Position numbers and translations under genes: made by a program. Below, piece after piece: positions 48,595 to 57,282 of a DNA stretch of 64,000 nt. Every line of letters starts with the position of its first letter. Within the stretch, counting starts at the first letter, position 1. Source of the stretch: Sedimentisphaerales bacterium (lineage in GTDB: Bacteria > Planctomycetota > Phycisphaerae > Sedimentisphaerales > Anaerobacaceae); NCBI GenBank assembly GCA_016935195.1, contig JAFGRL010000184.1:1-64000 (forward strand), written 5' to 3'. Under the pieces are notes generated by a model. That model saw only the letters and a list, made by a program, of their open reading frames with translations. It made no database searches and was not told the DNA's origin.

Positions 48595-49878
48595 ATGAGT
48601 CAACCAGCAAGTCCTTACAAAGTGACAACACGAAATTTTATTGATGATTTTGCGATGCAAAGGATAAATGAAAATAGCACAAAAGCTACCGAGAGCAGTT
48701 GGGAAGTTACTGTTGCAAAAAGCATAGATGCTGTGGAAGGCATACGCCCCATTTGGGAGAAAATGCACAGTGGCGAGAGTTATCCTATCATTAATTCAGA
48801 CATCGATAGATACCTTTCTGTCATCGAAGCATGCGGTAATAACGTTCGCCCATACGTTATGTTGCTTAAGGAAAACGACCAGCCTGTAGCAATGTTAATT
48901 GGCCGGCTTGAGCAAAATCAAATAAAGTCGAGACTGGGCTATAAAACATTGCTTACACCAAAGCTAAGATGCCTGACAGTTGTATATGGTGGCATTATTG
49001 GTCAGCCCAGACCAGACGCTTATGTCTTATTGGTTTATGAGCTTATGAAGATTTTATCTCGCCGCGAATCTGATGTGGTGTATTTCAACCATCTTAGAAC
49101 CGATTCCGTTGTCTATCAGCTCGCGCGGGAAATGCCCGGTTTTTGGTGTAGAAGCCGTTTTCCTAAAATCGAGCCGCATTGGAAAATGTCCGTGCCGGAT
49201 AATATTGATCTGTTCTATGTGAGGTGTTCTAAGAGTCACCGAAAACACCTTCGGAGATATCAACGAAGACTGCAGAATGATTACGAAGACCGAGTAAAGA
49301 TTTCGACCTATAGTCAAATGAACGAAATTGAAAGGGTGATCGAAGATGCTTCTGAGATATCTCGAAAAACATATCAATATGCCCTCGGGTACGGTTTTGC
49401 TAAAGATGGGAAAAGACAGGTACAACTCCAGACTGCGGCGAGAAACGGGTGGCTTCGAGCCCACATTCTGTACGTAGCTAATGAACCAATTGCCTATCGG
49501 ATTGTCCTGAAATATGGAAGAACTTGTTTCCTTAGTGGCACTGGCTACGATCCGAAGTGGCGAAAATATAACCCTGGTACGATATTGTTTCTAAATGTTT
49601 TGGAAAAGCTCTGTGCTGACCATGCGGTTGAGTCGATTGATTTTGGCTTTGGTGATGCTGAGTTCAAACGTAGCTACGGTGATCATCATTGGCAGGAAGC
49701 TTCCATTTACATTTTTGCCCCAAGGCTGTATCCAATCGTTGTTAACGTACTGCGCACCTCTATTGTGGCAGTAAATTCGGCTCTGAAACACATTTTCCGA
49801 AAGGCAGGTTTTGCCGCCATAATAAAACGCAAGTGGCGTAATGCCTTACAGGCAGGAAACAAACATCGTAGGGAGTAA
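48595..49878 (+). CDS. FemAB/GNAT-like acyltransferase
   Basis: SHRKHLRRYQRRL, LRAHILYVANEPIAYRIVLKYGRTCFLSGTGYDPKWRKYNPGTILFLNVLE, DFGFGDAEFKRSYGD. Confidence 0.85.
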   Translation: MSQPASPYKVTTRNFIDDFAMQRINENSTKATESSWEVTVAKSIDAVEGIRPIWEKMHSGESYPIINSDIDRYLSVIEACGNNVRPYVMLLKENDQPVAMLIGRLEQNQIKSRLGYKTLLTPKLRCLTVVYGGIIGQPRPDAYVLLVYELMKILSRRESDVVYFNHLRTDSVVYQLAREMPGFWCRSRFPKIEPHWKMSVPDNIDLFYVRCSKSHRKHLRRYQRRLQNDYEDRVKISTYSQMNEIERVIEDASEISRKTYQYALGYGFAKDGKRQVQLQTAARNGWLRAHILYVANEPIAYRIVLKYGRTCFLSGTGYDPKWRKYNPGTILFLNVLEKLCADHAVESIDFGFGDAEFKRSYGDHHWQEASIYIFAPRLYPIVVNVLRTSIVAVNSALKHIFRKAGFAAIIKRKWRNALQAGNKHRRE

Positions 49879-50617
49879 CGAAATCATATTTTTACGTGTC
49901 ATTATCAGCATTCTTGGCGCCGTTTTTCTTTACATTGGAATCCCATGGATTCATAAGCAGAGTTTACGGTTATTGCTGAAACGAAAAACTAGAAAGTTTA
50001 AGTGTTTTGCCCTGACTTTTGATGACGGCATGTCTTTTCACAATGGTCCTGGTGCCAAGCTCACTACAGCCGTCTTGGATATTTTGGCGCAATATAATGT
50101 TAAAGCTACTTTCTTCCTTGTGGGCAGACATATAACCGGCCGTGAAGAGGTAGTGACCCGGATAAAGGCTGATGGACATGAGATCGGAGTACATGGATAC
50201 GAACATCTGAATTACTGGAAGGTGTCCCCTTTTAGGGCGTTGTCTGACATTAAGCGTGGCTCGGAGGTTGTCAACGAGATACTTAGAACTAGCAGGGTCG
50301 CCTATCCATTTCGTCCGCCGTACGGAAAACTCAACTTGCTTTGTCTGTTGTACCTCTGGATATGTAGAGTGCCAATTGTGTATTGGACCTTTGACCTGGG
50401 TGATACGTGGCCTGCTGACAAACGGGATAGTCAAAGGATTGTCGCTATGGCAAAAGAGTGCGACGGTGCTGTGGTACTAGCCCATGACTTTGATAGGATC
50501 GACGAGAGTGCAAACCAAATGGTTTTGGAATCGGTATCGGGGATTTTGGCGCAGGCTGATAAAAGAGCAATGCCCCTGCTTACAGTTTCGCAGTTGTTAA
50601 AAGGCCACAAACAGTGA
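49841..50617 (+). CDS. polysaccharide deacetylase (NodB-like)
   Basis: ALTFDDGMSFHNGPGAKLTTAVLDILAQYNVKATFFLVGRHI, EIGVHGYEHLNYW, YPFRPPYGKLN. Confidence 0.94.
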   Translation: MPYRQETNIVGSNEIIFLRVIISILGAVFLYIGIPWIHKQSLRLLLKRKTRKFKCFALTFDDGMSFHNGPGAKLTTAVLDILAQYNVKATFFLVGRHITGREEVVTRIKADGHEIGVHGYEHLNYWKVSPFRALSDIKRGSEVVNEILRTSRVAYPFRPPYGKLNLLCLLYLWICRVPIVYWTFDLGDTWPADKRDSQRIVAMAKECDGAVVLAHDFDRIDESANQMVLESVSGILAQADKRAMPLLTVSQLLKGHKQ

Positions 50618-51573
50618 AGTCATTGGATGTTTCGATCATTATAGTTAGCTGGAACACACGCGATATTCTGCGTAATTGTATGAAATCTGTATATGACAAG
50701 TCTGGCAAGGTCGACTTTGAGGTGATTGTCATTGATAACGCTTCAGACGACGATTCAGCGGAAATGGTCGAAACCAACTATCCACAAGCTATCCTAATCA
50801 AGAATGAAGAAAACCGTGGTTTTGCTGTGGCGAATAATCAGGGCATGAAAATTGCAAAAGGTAGATATGTGCTGCTTTTGAATAGTGACACAGTCGTTTT
50901 AGAAGACGCCATCGCTGAAACGGTATCGTTTTCAGATGCACATCCTGAAGCAGCCGCGGTAGGCTGCAAAGTTCTTAATCCGGACAGAACACTACAGCCA
51001 ACATGCTTCATGTTCCCATCAGCGGTTAACATGGTTCTATCAAGTACCTATTTATACAAGGTGTTTCCGCAGAGCCGGTTTTTCGGTCGTGAGCGAATGT
51101 CCTGGTGGGATAGAAGCGATACAAGAGAAGTTGACGTTGTGACCGGCTGTTTCATGTTGGTCAGGCGGGAAGCAATAGACCAGGTTGGCATGATGGATGA
51201 GCGTTTCTTCATGTATGGAGAAGAAACCGATTGGTGTTATCGTTTTAAGAAATCCGGATGCAAGGTATTCTTTACTCCGTGTGCTCAGATTATCCATTTC
51301 GGAGGACAAAGCACCAGGCAACGTGCAACGGAGATGATTCTGAGACGTATGGGCAGCAGACTACTGTTCTTTGAAAAGCACGGGGGCAGGTTAGAATATG
51401 CCACGGCATGTCTGCTAATCGCATTGTTCTTTTTCTTAAGAGTTCCTTTCTGGCTGGCAAGAACCCTGGTTTCAAAGAACAATGGAAGGGATTGTCTGAG
51501 AATAGCACACACGTATGTCATAGGCGGATTCTATGCTCTTACTGGTGGATCGGGTCTGTACAGAGTGAGATGA
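50614..51573 (+). CDS. glycosyltransferase family 2
   Basis: VSIIIVSWNTRDILRNCMKSV, VIVIDNASDDDSAEMVE, LLLNSDTVVLEDAI. Confidence 0.94.
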   Translation: MKSLDVSIIIVSWNTRDILRNCMKSVYDKSGKVDFEVIVIDNASDDDSAEMVETNYPQAILIKNEENRGFAVANNQGMKIAKGRYVLLLNSDTVVLEDAIAETVSFSDAHPEAAAVGCKVLNPDRTLQPTCFMFPSAVNMVLSSTYLYKVFPQSRFFGRERMSWWDRSDTREVDVVTGCFMLVRREAIDQVGMMDERFFMYGEETDWCYRFKKSGCKVFFTPCAQIIHFGGQSTRQRATEMILRRMGSRLLFFEKHGGRLEYATACLLIALFFFLRVPFWLARTLVSKNNGRDCLRIAHTYVIGGFYALTGGSGLYRVR

Positions 51574-51592
51574 AAGCAAAGCCGGAGATGAT

Positions 51593-52771
51593 ATGAGACA
51601 GATTGACGTTATCTGTTTTGGTGGTAATGACTGGTGGTACCACAACCGTGACCACTTAGATATACAAATGCTCAGCCGATTCGCAAGATACGGTAAGGCT
51701 GTCTATATAAATTCCATAGTTATGCAGAAACCTAATATTACGCAGAACAGAAACTTCACAAGGAAACTTATTAGAAAAGCGAAAAGCATCCTCAGAGGTT
51801 TGAAAAGAACCGAGAAGGGCTTTTGGGTATACAGCCCATTTTCGCTGCCTGTCCACCATATTGCCTGGGCCAGGAGGATGAATGAACGATTATTGCTATT
51901 GCAGGTATGGCTAATGAAACTCAGAGTCGGGATTCAAAAGCCTGTTGTATGGGTGGCTTGCCCGGCAGCGTGCGACGTGGCGATAAAAATAAAGAAGCAG
52001 CGGCTTATCTATCAGAGAAGTGACCGCTTTGAAGAATACCCTAACGTGGATGCAGAAACAATACGGTATTACGATCGGAAACTAAAAGCCAAGGCTGATT
52101 TAACAGTATTTGTAAACAGTTCAATGTACGAGCAAGAACGCGCACAGTGTAAAAAGGCAGTGTATATTGACCAAGGCGTTGACTATGACATGTTTGCTTC
52201 GGCGGAGAGAATCGAAACTGTTCCTGATGAAATGCGAGAGATGAAAAAACCGATAGTCGGTTTTTTCGGCGGGATTGATGATCATACTTCTGATATTGGT
52301 CTTCTCGAAAAGGTAACGGAACTGCTGGGGGAAATTACTTTTGCATTCGTTGGCAATGCCTCGTCGGACTGCTCCCAATTAAGCTCGAAAGACAATGTTT
52401 TGATGCTTGGCAAGAAACCATACGAACAAATACCTCACTATGGCAAATGTTTTGATGTGGCCATTTTGCCGTGGCGAAACAATCGCTGGATAGAAACTTG
52501 CAATCCCATAAAACTCAAAGAGTATCTGGCACTTGGCAAACCTGTAGTCAGCACGCCATTCCCCGAGTTGCGCAAGTATCGCGATGTTGTCTACGAAGCT
52601 AAGACACCGGAGGAATTCGCCGGATGCATAAAAAAAGCGCTGGCAGAAAATGGGCCACAGCGCATAGCTGCTCGAAGAAAAAGGGTTCATCTGGCTACAT
52701 GGGATAATAAGATGCAATTAGTTATAGATGAGCTTTTTGGAAAAGAGGCCAATTCTGAAAAATCAAACTGA
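51593..52771 (+). CDS. GT4-like glycosyltransferase
   Basis: YIDQGVDYDMF, PIVGFFGGIDDHTSDIGLLEKV, CNPIKLKEYLALGKPVVSTPFPELRKY. Confidence 0.88.
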   Translation: MRQIDVICFGGNDWWYHNRDHLDIQMLSRFARYGKAVYINSIVMQKPNITQNRNFTRKLIRKAKSILRGLKRTEKGFWVYSPFSLPVHHIAWARRMNERLLLLQVWLMKLRVGIQKPVVWVACPAACDVAIKIKKQRLIYQRSDRFEEYPNVDAETIRYYDRKLKAKADLTVFVNSSMYEQERAQCKKAVYIDQGVDYDMFASAERIETVPDEMREMKKPIVGFFGGIDDHTSDIGLLEKVTELLGEITFAFVGNASSDCSQLSSKDNVLMLGKKPYEQIPHYGKCFDVAILPWRNNRWIETCNPIKLKEYLALGKPVVSTPFPELRKYRDVVYEAKTPEEFAGCIKKALAENGPQRIAARRKRVHLATWDNKMQLVIDELFGKEANSEKSN

Positions 52772-53241
52772 TGGCTAAACGAAAACAGAAATTGCGAATT
52801 TGTCTGGCTGCTTCGGCTGGGGGACATGTGTCCCAACTTCTCAAACTTGCCTCTAGTTGGGAAGGACATGAGACTGTCTGCATTGTTACTACAGACGTGG
52901 TGCGGAACCGACTGGCTGAACTCGGTAGGGTCTATGTGGTCGGGGAATGCAATCACCGCTATCCTTTGCGAGTAATGAAAGTGCTGTTACGCTGTATCAG
53001 GGCAATTCTTAGGGAATACCCGGATGTGTTGATCAGCACAGGAGCAGCAGTGGGTTGTATAGCGTGTTTCCTGGGTAAGCTTATCGGTGCTAAGGTCATC
53101 TGGATTGAAAGTATTGCCAATGTTGAAGGACTTTCGCTATCCGGCAAAATGGTTCGTCCTATAGCCAATTTGTTTATAGTGCAATGGCCCCAGATTGCTG
53201 AGCAATATAGTAATGTCGAATACTTAGGCGCATTAATATGA
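52771..53241 (+). CDS. ALG14/PssD-like glycosyltransferase subunit
   Basis: RICLAASAGGHVSQLLKLASSWEGHETVCIVTTD, YPDVLISTGAAVGCIACFLGKLIGAKVIWIESIANVEGLSLSGKMVRPIANLFIVQWPQ. Confidence 0.92.
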   Translation: MAKRKQKLRICLAASAGGHVSQLLKLASSWEGHETVCIVTTDVVRNRLAELGRVYVVGECNHRYPLRVMKVLLRCIRAILREYPDVLISTGAAVGCIACFLGKLIGAKVIWIESIANVEGLSLSGKMVRPIANLFIVQWPQIAEQYSNVEYLGALI

Positions 53242-53726
53242 TTTTTCTTACTGTTGGAACGCAGTTTCCATTTGATCGTTTCGTTAGAACCGTGGATAGC
53301 CTCTTGGATAATGCTATGATTGACGAAGAGATATTTGCCCAAATAGGAGAAAGTGCATACAAACCCCGCAACTTCGAAGCTGTCTGTTTTCTGGACAGGC
53401 ATATCTATGAAAGCTATATGCAAAAGGCGTCAGCTGTGATGAGTCATGCGGGAATGGGCACGATAATGATGGCCTTTCAAAAGGAAAAGCCGTTATTGGT
53501 TATGCCGAGGCTGAGAAAACATAAAGAAGCTGTAAATGACCACCAAGTGGCTATTGCAAGGGTATTTTCCGACCTTGGTCATTTGTTGGCTGCGTATGAA
53601 GTTGAGGACCTCCATCATTGCATTCATAAATTAAAGAACTTCATTCCCAGGAAAAGAAAAGCCAGCCCTCATGCAGTTGCTGATAGAATTCGTTGTTTTC
53701 TCGGTAGCTTGACCGAAGAGTGTTGA
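53238..53726 (+). CDS. ALG13/PssE-like glycosyltransferase subunit (GT28 C-terminal domain)
   Basis: MIFLTVGTQFPFDRFVRTVD, AVMSHAGMGTIMMAFQKEKPLLVMPRLRKHKEAVNDHQ. Confidence 0.93.
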   Translation: MIFLTVGTQFPFDRFVRTVDSLLDNAMIDEEIFAQIGESAYKPRNFEAVCFLDRHIYESYMQKASAVMSHAGMGTIMMAFQKEKPLLVMPRLRKHKEAVNDHQVAIARVFSDLGHLLAAYEVEDLHHCIHKLKNFIPRKRKASPHAVADRIRCFLGSLTEEC

Positions 53727-53751
53727 GGCCAATTTTTTGGTATAAAACAAA

Positions 53752-54855
53752 ATGAGTATTAAAAAGCCAACTAAAGCCGTCATACTCGTTGGAAGCCGGG
53801 ATTTCGGAAGATCCCCGCTGGCATCGCGGTTACCTACGGCGTTGTGGCCGATAGCAGATAGGTCTGTGCTCGAACGTCTGTTACATCATCTCGATACCCA
53901 GGGCTTAACTGAAGCCGTAGTTTGTTCGAGCGGTAACGCTGCACTGCTGCAAAAACATAATACCATTACAAAATCTATCCGCTTAAGCTTCCTGGATGAA
54001 CAGCTTCCGTCCGGTACCGCTGGATGTATCCGAGATGCTGTTGATGGCGATATGAGCACGCCGCTGCTTGTGTTGCACGCTGCAATTGTATTGCCACCTG
54101 CTATTGATTCACTTGTGCAAACACACCAGGCCGGCAACGCGGATCTGACAGTTATGTTAAAGCCTGGTGCTCAAGAAAGTGGAACTAACGACTTTGCGTC
54201 GATGGGAATTTATATTTGTGAACCTTCGATCTTAAAATATATACCGAAAAAAGGCTACTGCGATATCAAAGAAGGCCTAATTCCTGCCATGGTCCAGGCT
54301 GGCCAAGCTGTGAATACCGCAGTTCTAAATGGAGCTACAACAGGCTTTCAGCATCGGGCCGGGTATCTGACTGCAATAGGAAACTTCCTTGCCAGTGCTA
54401 CCAGCGAAGATATAGACTTGCCTCGCAGGAGGTGGAATGATTCAACAGATGTGTGGCTTGCCGATTGTGCGAACGTCGATTCAAGCGCCCGAATCTACGG
54501 GCCCGTTGTAATCATGGACGGTGCTGCCGTATCGGAAAACGTAATTATCTTTGGGCCCGTTATCATTGGGCGCAATGTCACTATTGAAAGGAACACTTTC
54601 ATTCGAAACAGTGTATTCTGGGATGGTTCGAGCCTTGGGCAAGGCTGCGAGATTCATAATAGTGTACTTGATTATGATGCTGCTGTACCCAGTGACCGTA
54701 TTGTAGACAGCGCTGCTGTGACATCTGAGCAAAACAGCATGCTCGGACAAATGTTGGACAAAGCCGTATTATTAGTGAGTGGCAAATCAGACCGAATGTG
54801 TCCCGCAGTATCTAAAGGGAAAACGCAAACAATCATTCACAAATCTAACAACTAA
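53752..54855 (+). CDS. NDP-sugar pyrophosphorylase-like protein with C-terminal left-handed beta-helix
   Basis: SRLPTALWPIADRSVLERLLHHLDTQGLTEAVVC; hexapeptide-like ARIYGPVVIMDGAAVSENVIIFGPVIIGRNVTIERNTFIRNSVFWDG. Confidence 0.82.
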   Translation: MSIKKPTKAVILVGSRDFGRSPLASRLPTALWPIADRSVLERLLHHLDTQGLTEAVVCSSGNAALLQKHNTITKSIRLSFLDEQLPSGTAGCIRDAVDGDMSTPLLVLHAAIVLPPAIDSLVQTHQAGNADLTVMLKPGAQESGTNDFASMGIYICEPSILKYIPKKGYCDIKEGLIPAMVQAGQAVNTAVLNGATTGFQHRAGYLTAIGNFLASATSEDIDLPRRRWNDSTDVWLADCANVDSSARIYGPVVIMDGAAVSENVIIFGPVIIGRNVTIERNTFIRNSVFWDGSSLGQGCEIHNSVLDYDAAVPSDRIVDSAAVTSEQNSMLGQMLDKAVLLVSGKSDRMCPAVSKGKTQTIIHKSNN

Positions 54856-54890
54856 CCTGGTTGGTATTTTAAGAAAGGGCAGGTAATAAA

Positions 54891-57242
54891 ATGGACGAAA
54901 TTGAAAAATATCAGGAACAACAGGTTGCTCATTACGGCGGCCCAGTCGAAACTGAAGGCGATGATTCTTACGCTAATCTGATTCAGCCTATCTTGCGACG
55001 TTGGGGTACGGTACTTTTGATATCTGTGATGGTTTGCGCTGTTGGCGTTCCATCTGTATGGTATCTTACTAAACCCAAGTACAGGGCTGTTGCATCAATT
55101 CGAGTAGCTCCAATTATACCAAGCGTGCTCTTTGGCGACAGGGACTCAGACCGTGTAATGCCTATGTACGACAACTTCAAGAATGACCAGGCGGCCCTTA
55201 TTAGGACAGATCCGAGAGTACTGCAAAGAGTGGCCGACGATTTAGTGGACAAGAACCTTAAGTTTTTCAACGAAAGATCGGTTTTATACGAAAAATCAAT
55301 CGATCCGGTTGTGAAGGTGCTGCAAAGAGTAACGGACCAGAACAAAGAGCTTTCTGAAGAAAAAGTGACGTTGTCTGAAAAGCCAATCTATCCGGTTGAA
55401 ATTCTAAAAGAAGCGATAAGTAAAGAAGTCATCTCGGTCTATCCGGTCCGGCACAGTGAGCTGATAAATATAACAATGGAAAGCTACTATCCCGAAGAAG
55501 CCCTTCAAATTGTCAGTGCCTTTCGTACCGCTTATATGGCTATTGAGGTTTCAGGGTCCGTGAAAGACCAGAACAGACAACTGGATCTCCTGGAAAACGA
55601 ACGCAAAATGCTATCAGAGAAGTTACACAGACAGCGCGAGCAAATCCATCAATTGGCACAAGAATATGGAACCGACGCGCTGGGCAGCCGTTATGAGGTG
55701 ATGTTACAACGTGTGGCAAATCTTCGAGCCAGACTTACCGAAATCCAGCTACAGAGAATAACCTTTCAAGCGCAGCTCCAATTCCTAACTGCTGAATCAA
55801 TTCCGACTAAGAAGCTGGAAAAGATGCGTACCGAATTTATCAACTCTAACTCTGAAATACGCAAACTATCGAGCAACATTGAACAAATGGAGCAACAACT
55901 AATTGCTGCCAAGGAAGCACTGGGACCAACAAACACTCTAATAGAACGCAAGACCGCGCTTTTGCAAGAGTTTCAAGATCGTCTTGAGCAAAAGCGCCAA
56001 AGCCTCGGAAAAATGTACGATGACGCTAGGCAGGAAAAGCGTGTAAGAACTCTTAAGGAAGTCCCCGGCCTTGCAAATCTCAAAGCAGAATTAGGGCTAA
56101 TCAGGGAGCGCGAAAGAATCCTGGAAAGTATGCTGGCTAAGGATGACGAAGAAACTATAGCACTTGGCCGCAAGCAGCTGGCAATCAAAGACCTGCAGGA
56201 TGAACTGGAAATAACCAAGGAAATGTACGATATAACCCAGCGACGCGTACAGGAAATGATAACGGAAAGCAAGCGGCCCGCACGTATCTCTGTCCCCTAC
56301 GAGGCTACCAGTGGCCTTGTACCTGACAAGCGGATTCAGTTCATCGCGGTTGTGCTATTCGGAGCATTGGTTTTCGGAGCGATGATTGCCTTTCTTAGAG
56401 CTAAGGGTGATTCGAGCCTGCACACGCCTGAGGACATCGTAAAATGCGTGGGAGTTCGAATCATAGGTACTACTACCGGCACACAAAGCGTCAAGAAAAC
56501 GCTTCTGCCCCAGTTTCTTGCAAACGACTATCAAGCTATTTGTACAAACTTAGAACTACTAAGCACCAATGGGATTCCAAATAAGTTAGTCATTACTAGT
56601 GCTGGCATTCGCGATGGGAAGACAACCTTTGCTATAAATCTGGCAACGAGTCTGGCCAAGTCAGGCAAAAAAGTCTTATTGATAGACGCCGATTTGAGAA
56701 AGCCTGACGTACGGCGTCTTATGAATCTTCCCAACGGTTCACGGGGACTGCAGGAGGTGTTTTTGACCAAAGACTTTGACAATGCTGTTCAAACTGTCTG
56801 TTCAAAAGGATTTGACTTGTTGACCCCGCATTCCCATGATGTAGTGAATGCCTGTGAGTTTCTCTCTCAACCTGCCGTAAAGGAGTCCCTGGATATTGTT
56901 GGCGCAAAATACGACCATGTTATCGTTGATACTCCTCCGGTTCTGGCCTGCCCTGATACGCTTCTATGGTCAAAGATGGTTGATGGAGTAATCCTTGCGA
57001 GTTTTGCAGGTCATACCGCTAAACAAGACTTAAAAGACACATACAAGAGACTGGAGCAAATAGGGGCGAAAGTCCTCGGCACAATACTTAATAATGTTCA
57101 GGCCCACGATAGCTACAATCGTTATGGTTATAGTTACTACGCCTATCAAGCTGAGTCTGACAGTGCTCTTAGTAGAAAGAAGATAGTCGGTCTTCTCGCT
57201 TCAGCACAGCAAGGCGATGACGGTGGTAAGGACTCAGAATAG
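54891..57242 (+). CDS. polysaccharide co-polymerase / bacterial tyrosine kinase (Wzc/GumC-like)
   Basis: Wzz-type N-terminus with two TM regions, coiled coil, Walker A ITSAGIRDGKTTFAINLA, VLLIDADLRKPDVRRL, C-terminal Tyr cluster SYNRYGYSYYAYQ. Confidence 0.93.
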   Translation: MDEIEKYQEQQVAHYGGPVETEGDDSYANLIQPILRRWGTVLLISVMVCAVGVPSVWYLTKPKYRAVASIRVAPIIPSVLFGDRDSDRVMPMYDNFKNDQAALIRTDPRVLQRVADDLVDKNLKFFNERSVLYEKSIDPVVKVLQRVTDQNKELSEEKVTLSEKPIYPVEILKEAISKEVISVYPVRHSELINITMESYYPEEALQIVSAFRTAYMAIEVSGSVKDQNRQLDLLENERKMLSEKLHRQREQIHQLAQEYGTDALGSRYEVMLQRVANLRARLTEIQLQRITFQAQLQFLTAESIPTKKLEKMRTEFINSNSEIRKLSSNIEQMEQQLIAAKEALGPTNTLIERKTALLQEFQDRLEQKRQSLGKMYDDARQEKRVRTLKEVPGLANLKAELGLIRERERILESMLAKDDEETIALGRKQLAIKDLQDELEITKEMYDITQRRVQEMITESKRPARISVPYEATSGLVPDKRIQFIAVVLFGALVFGAMIAFLRAKGDSSLHTPEDIVKCVGVRIIGTTTGTQSVKKTLLPQFLANDYQAICTNLELLSTNGIPNKLVITSAGIRDGKTTFAINLATSLAKSGKKVLLIDADLRKPDVRRLMNLPNGSRGLQEVFLTKDFDNAVQTVCSKGFDLLTPHSHDVVNACEFLSQPAVKESLDIVGAKYDHVIVDTPPVLACPDTLLWSKMVDGVILASFAGHTAKQDLKDTYKRLEQIGAKVLGTILNNVQAHDSYNRYGYSYYAYQAESDSALSRKKIVGLLASAQQGDDGGKDSE

Positions 57243-57282
57243 TTCCGTGTAACTTCCATACCCCGAAGACCTGTTTAAGAAA

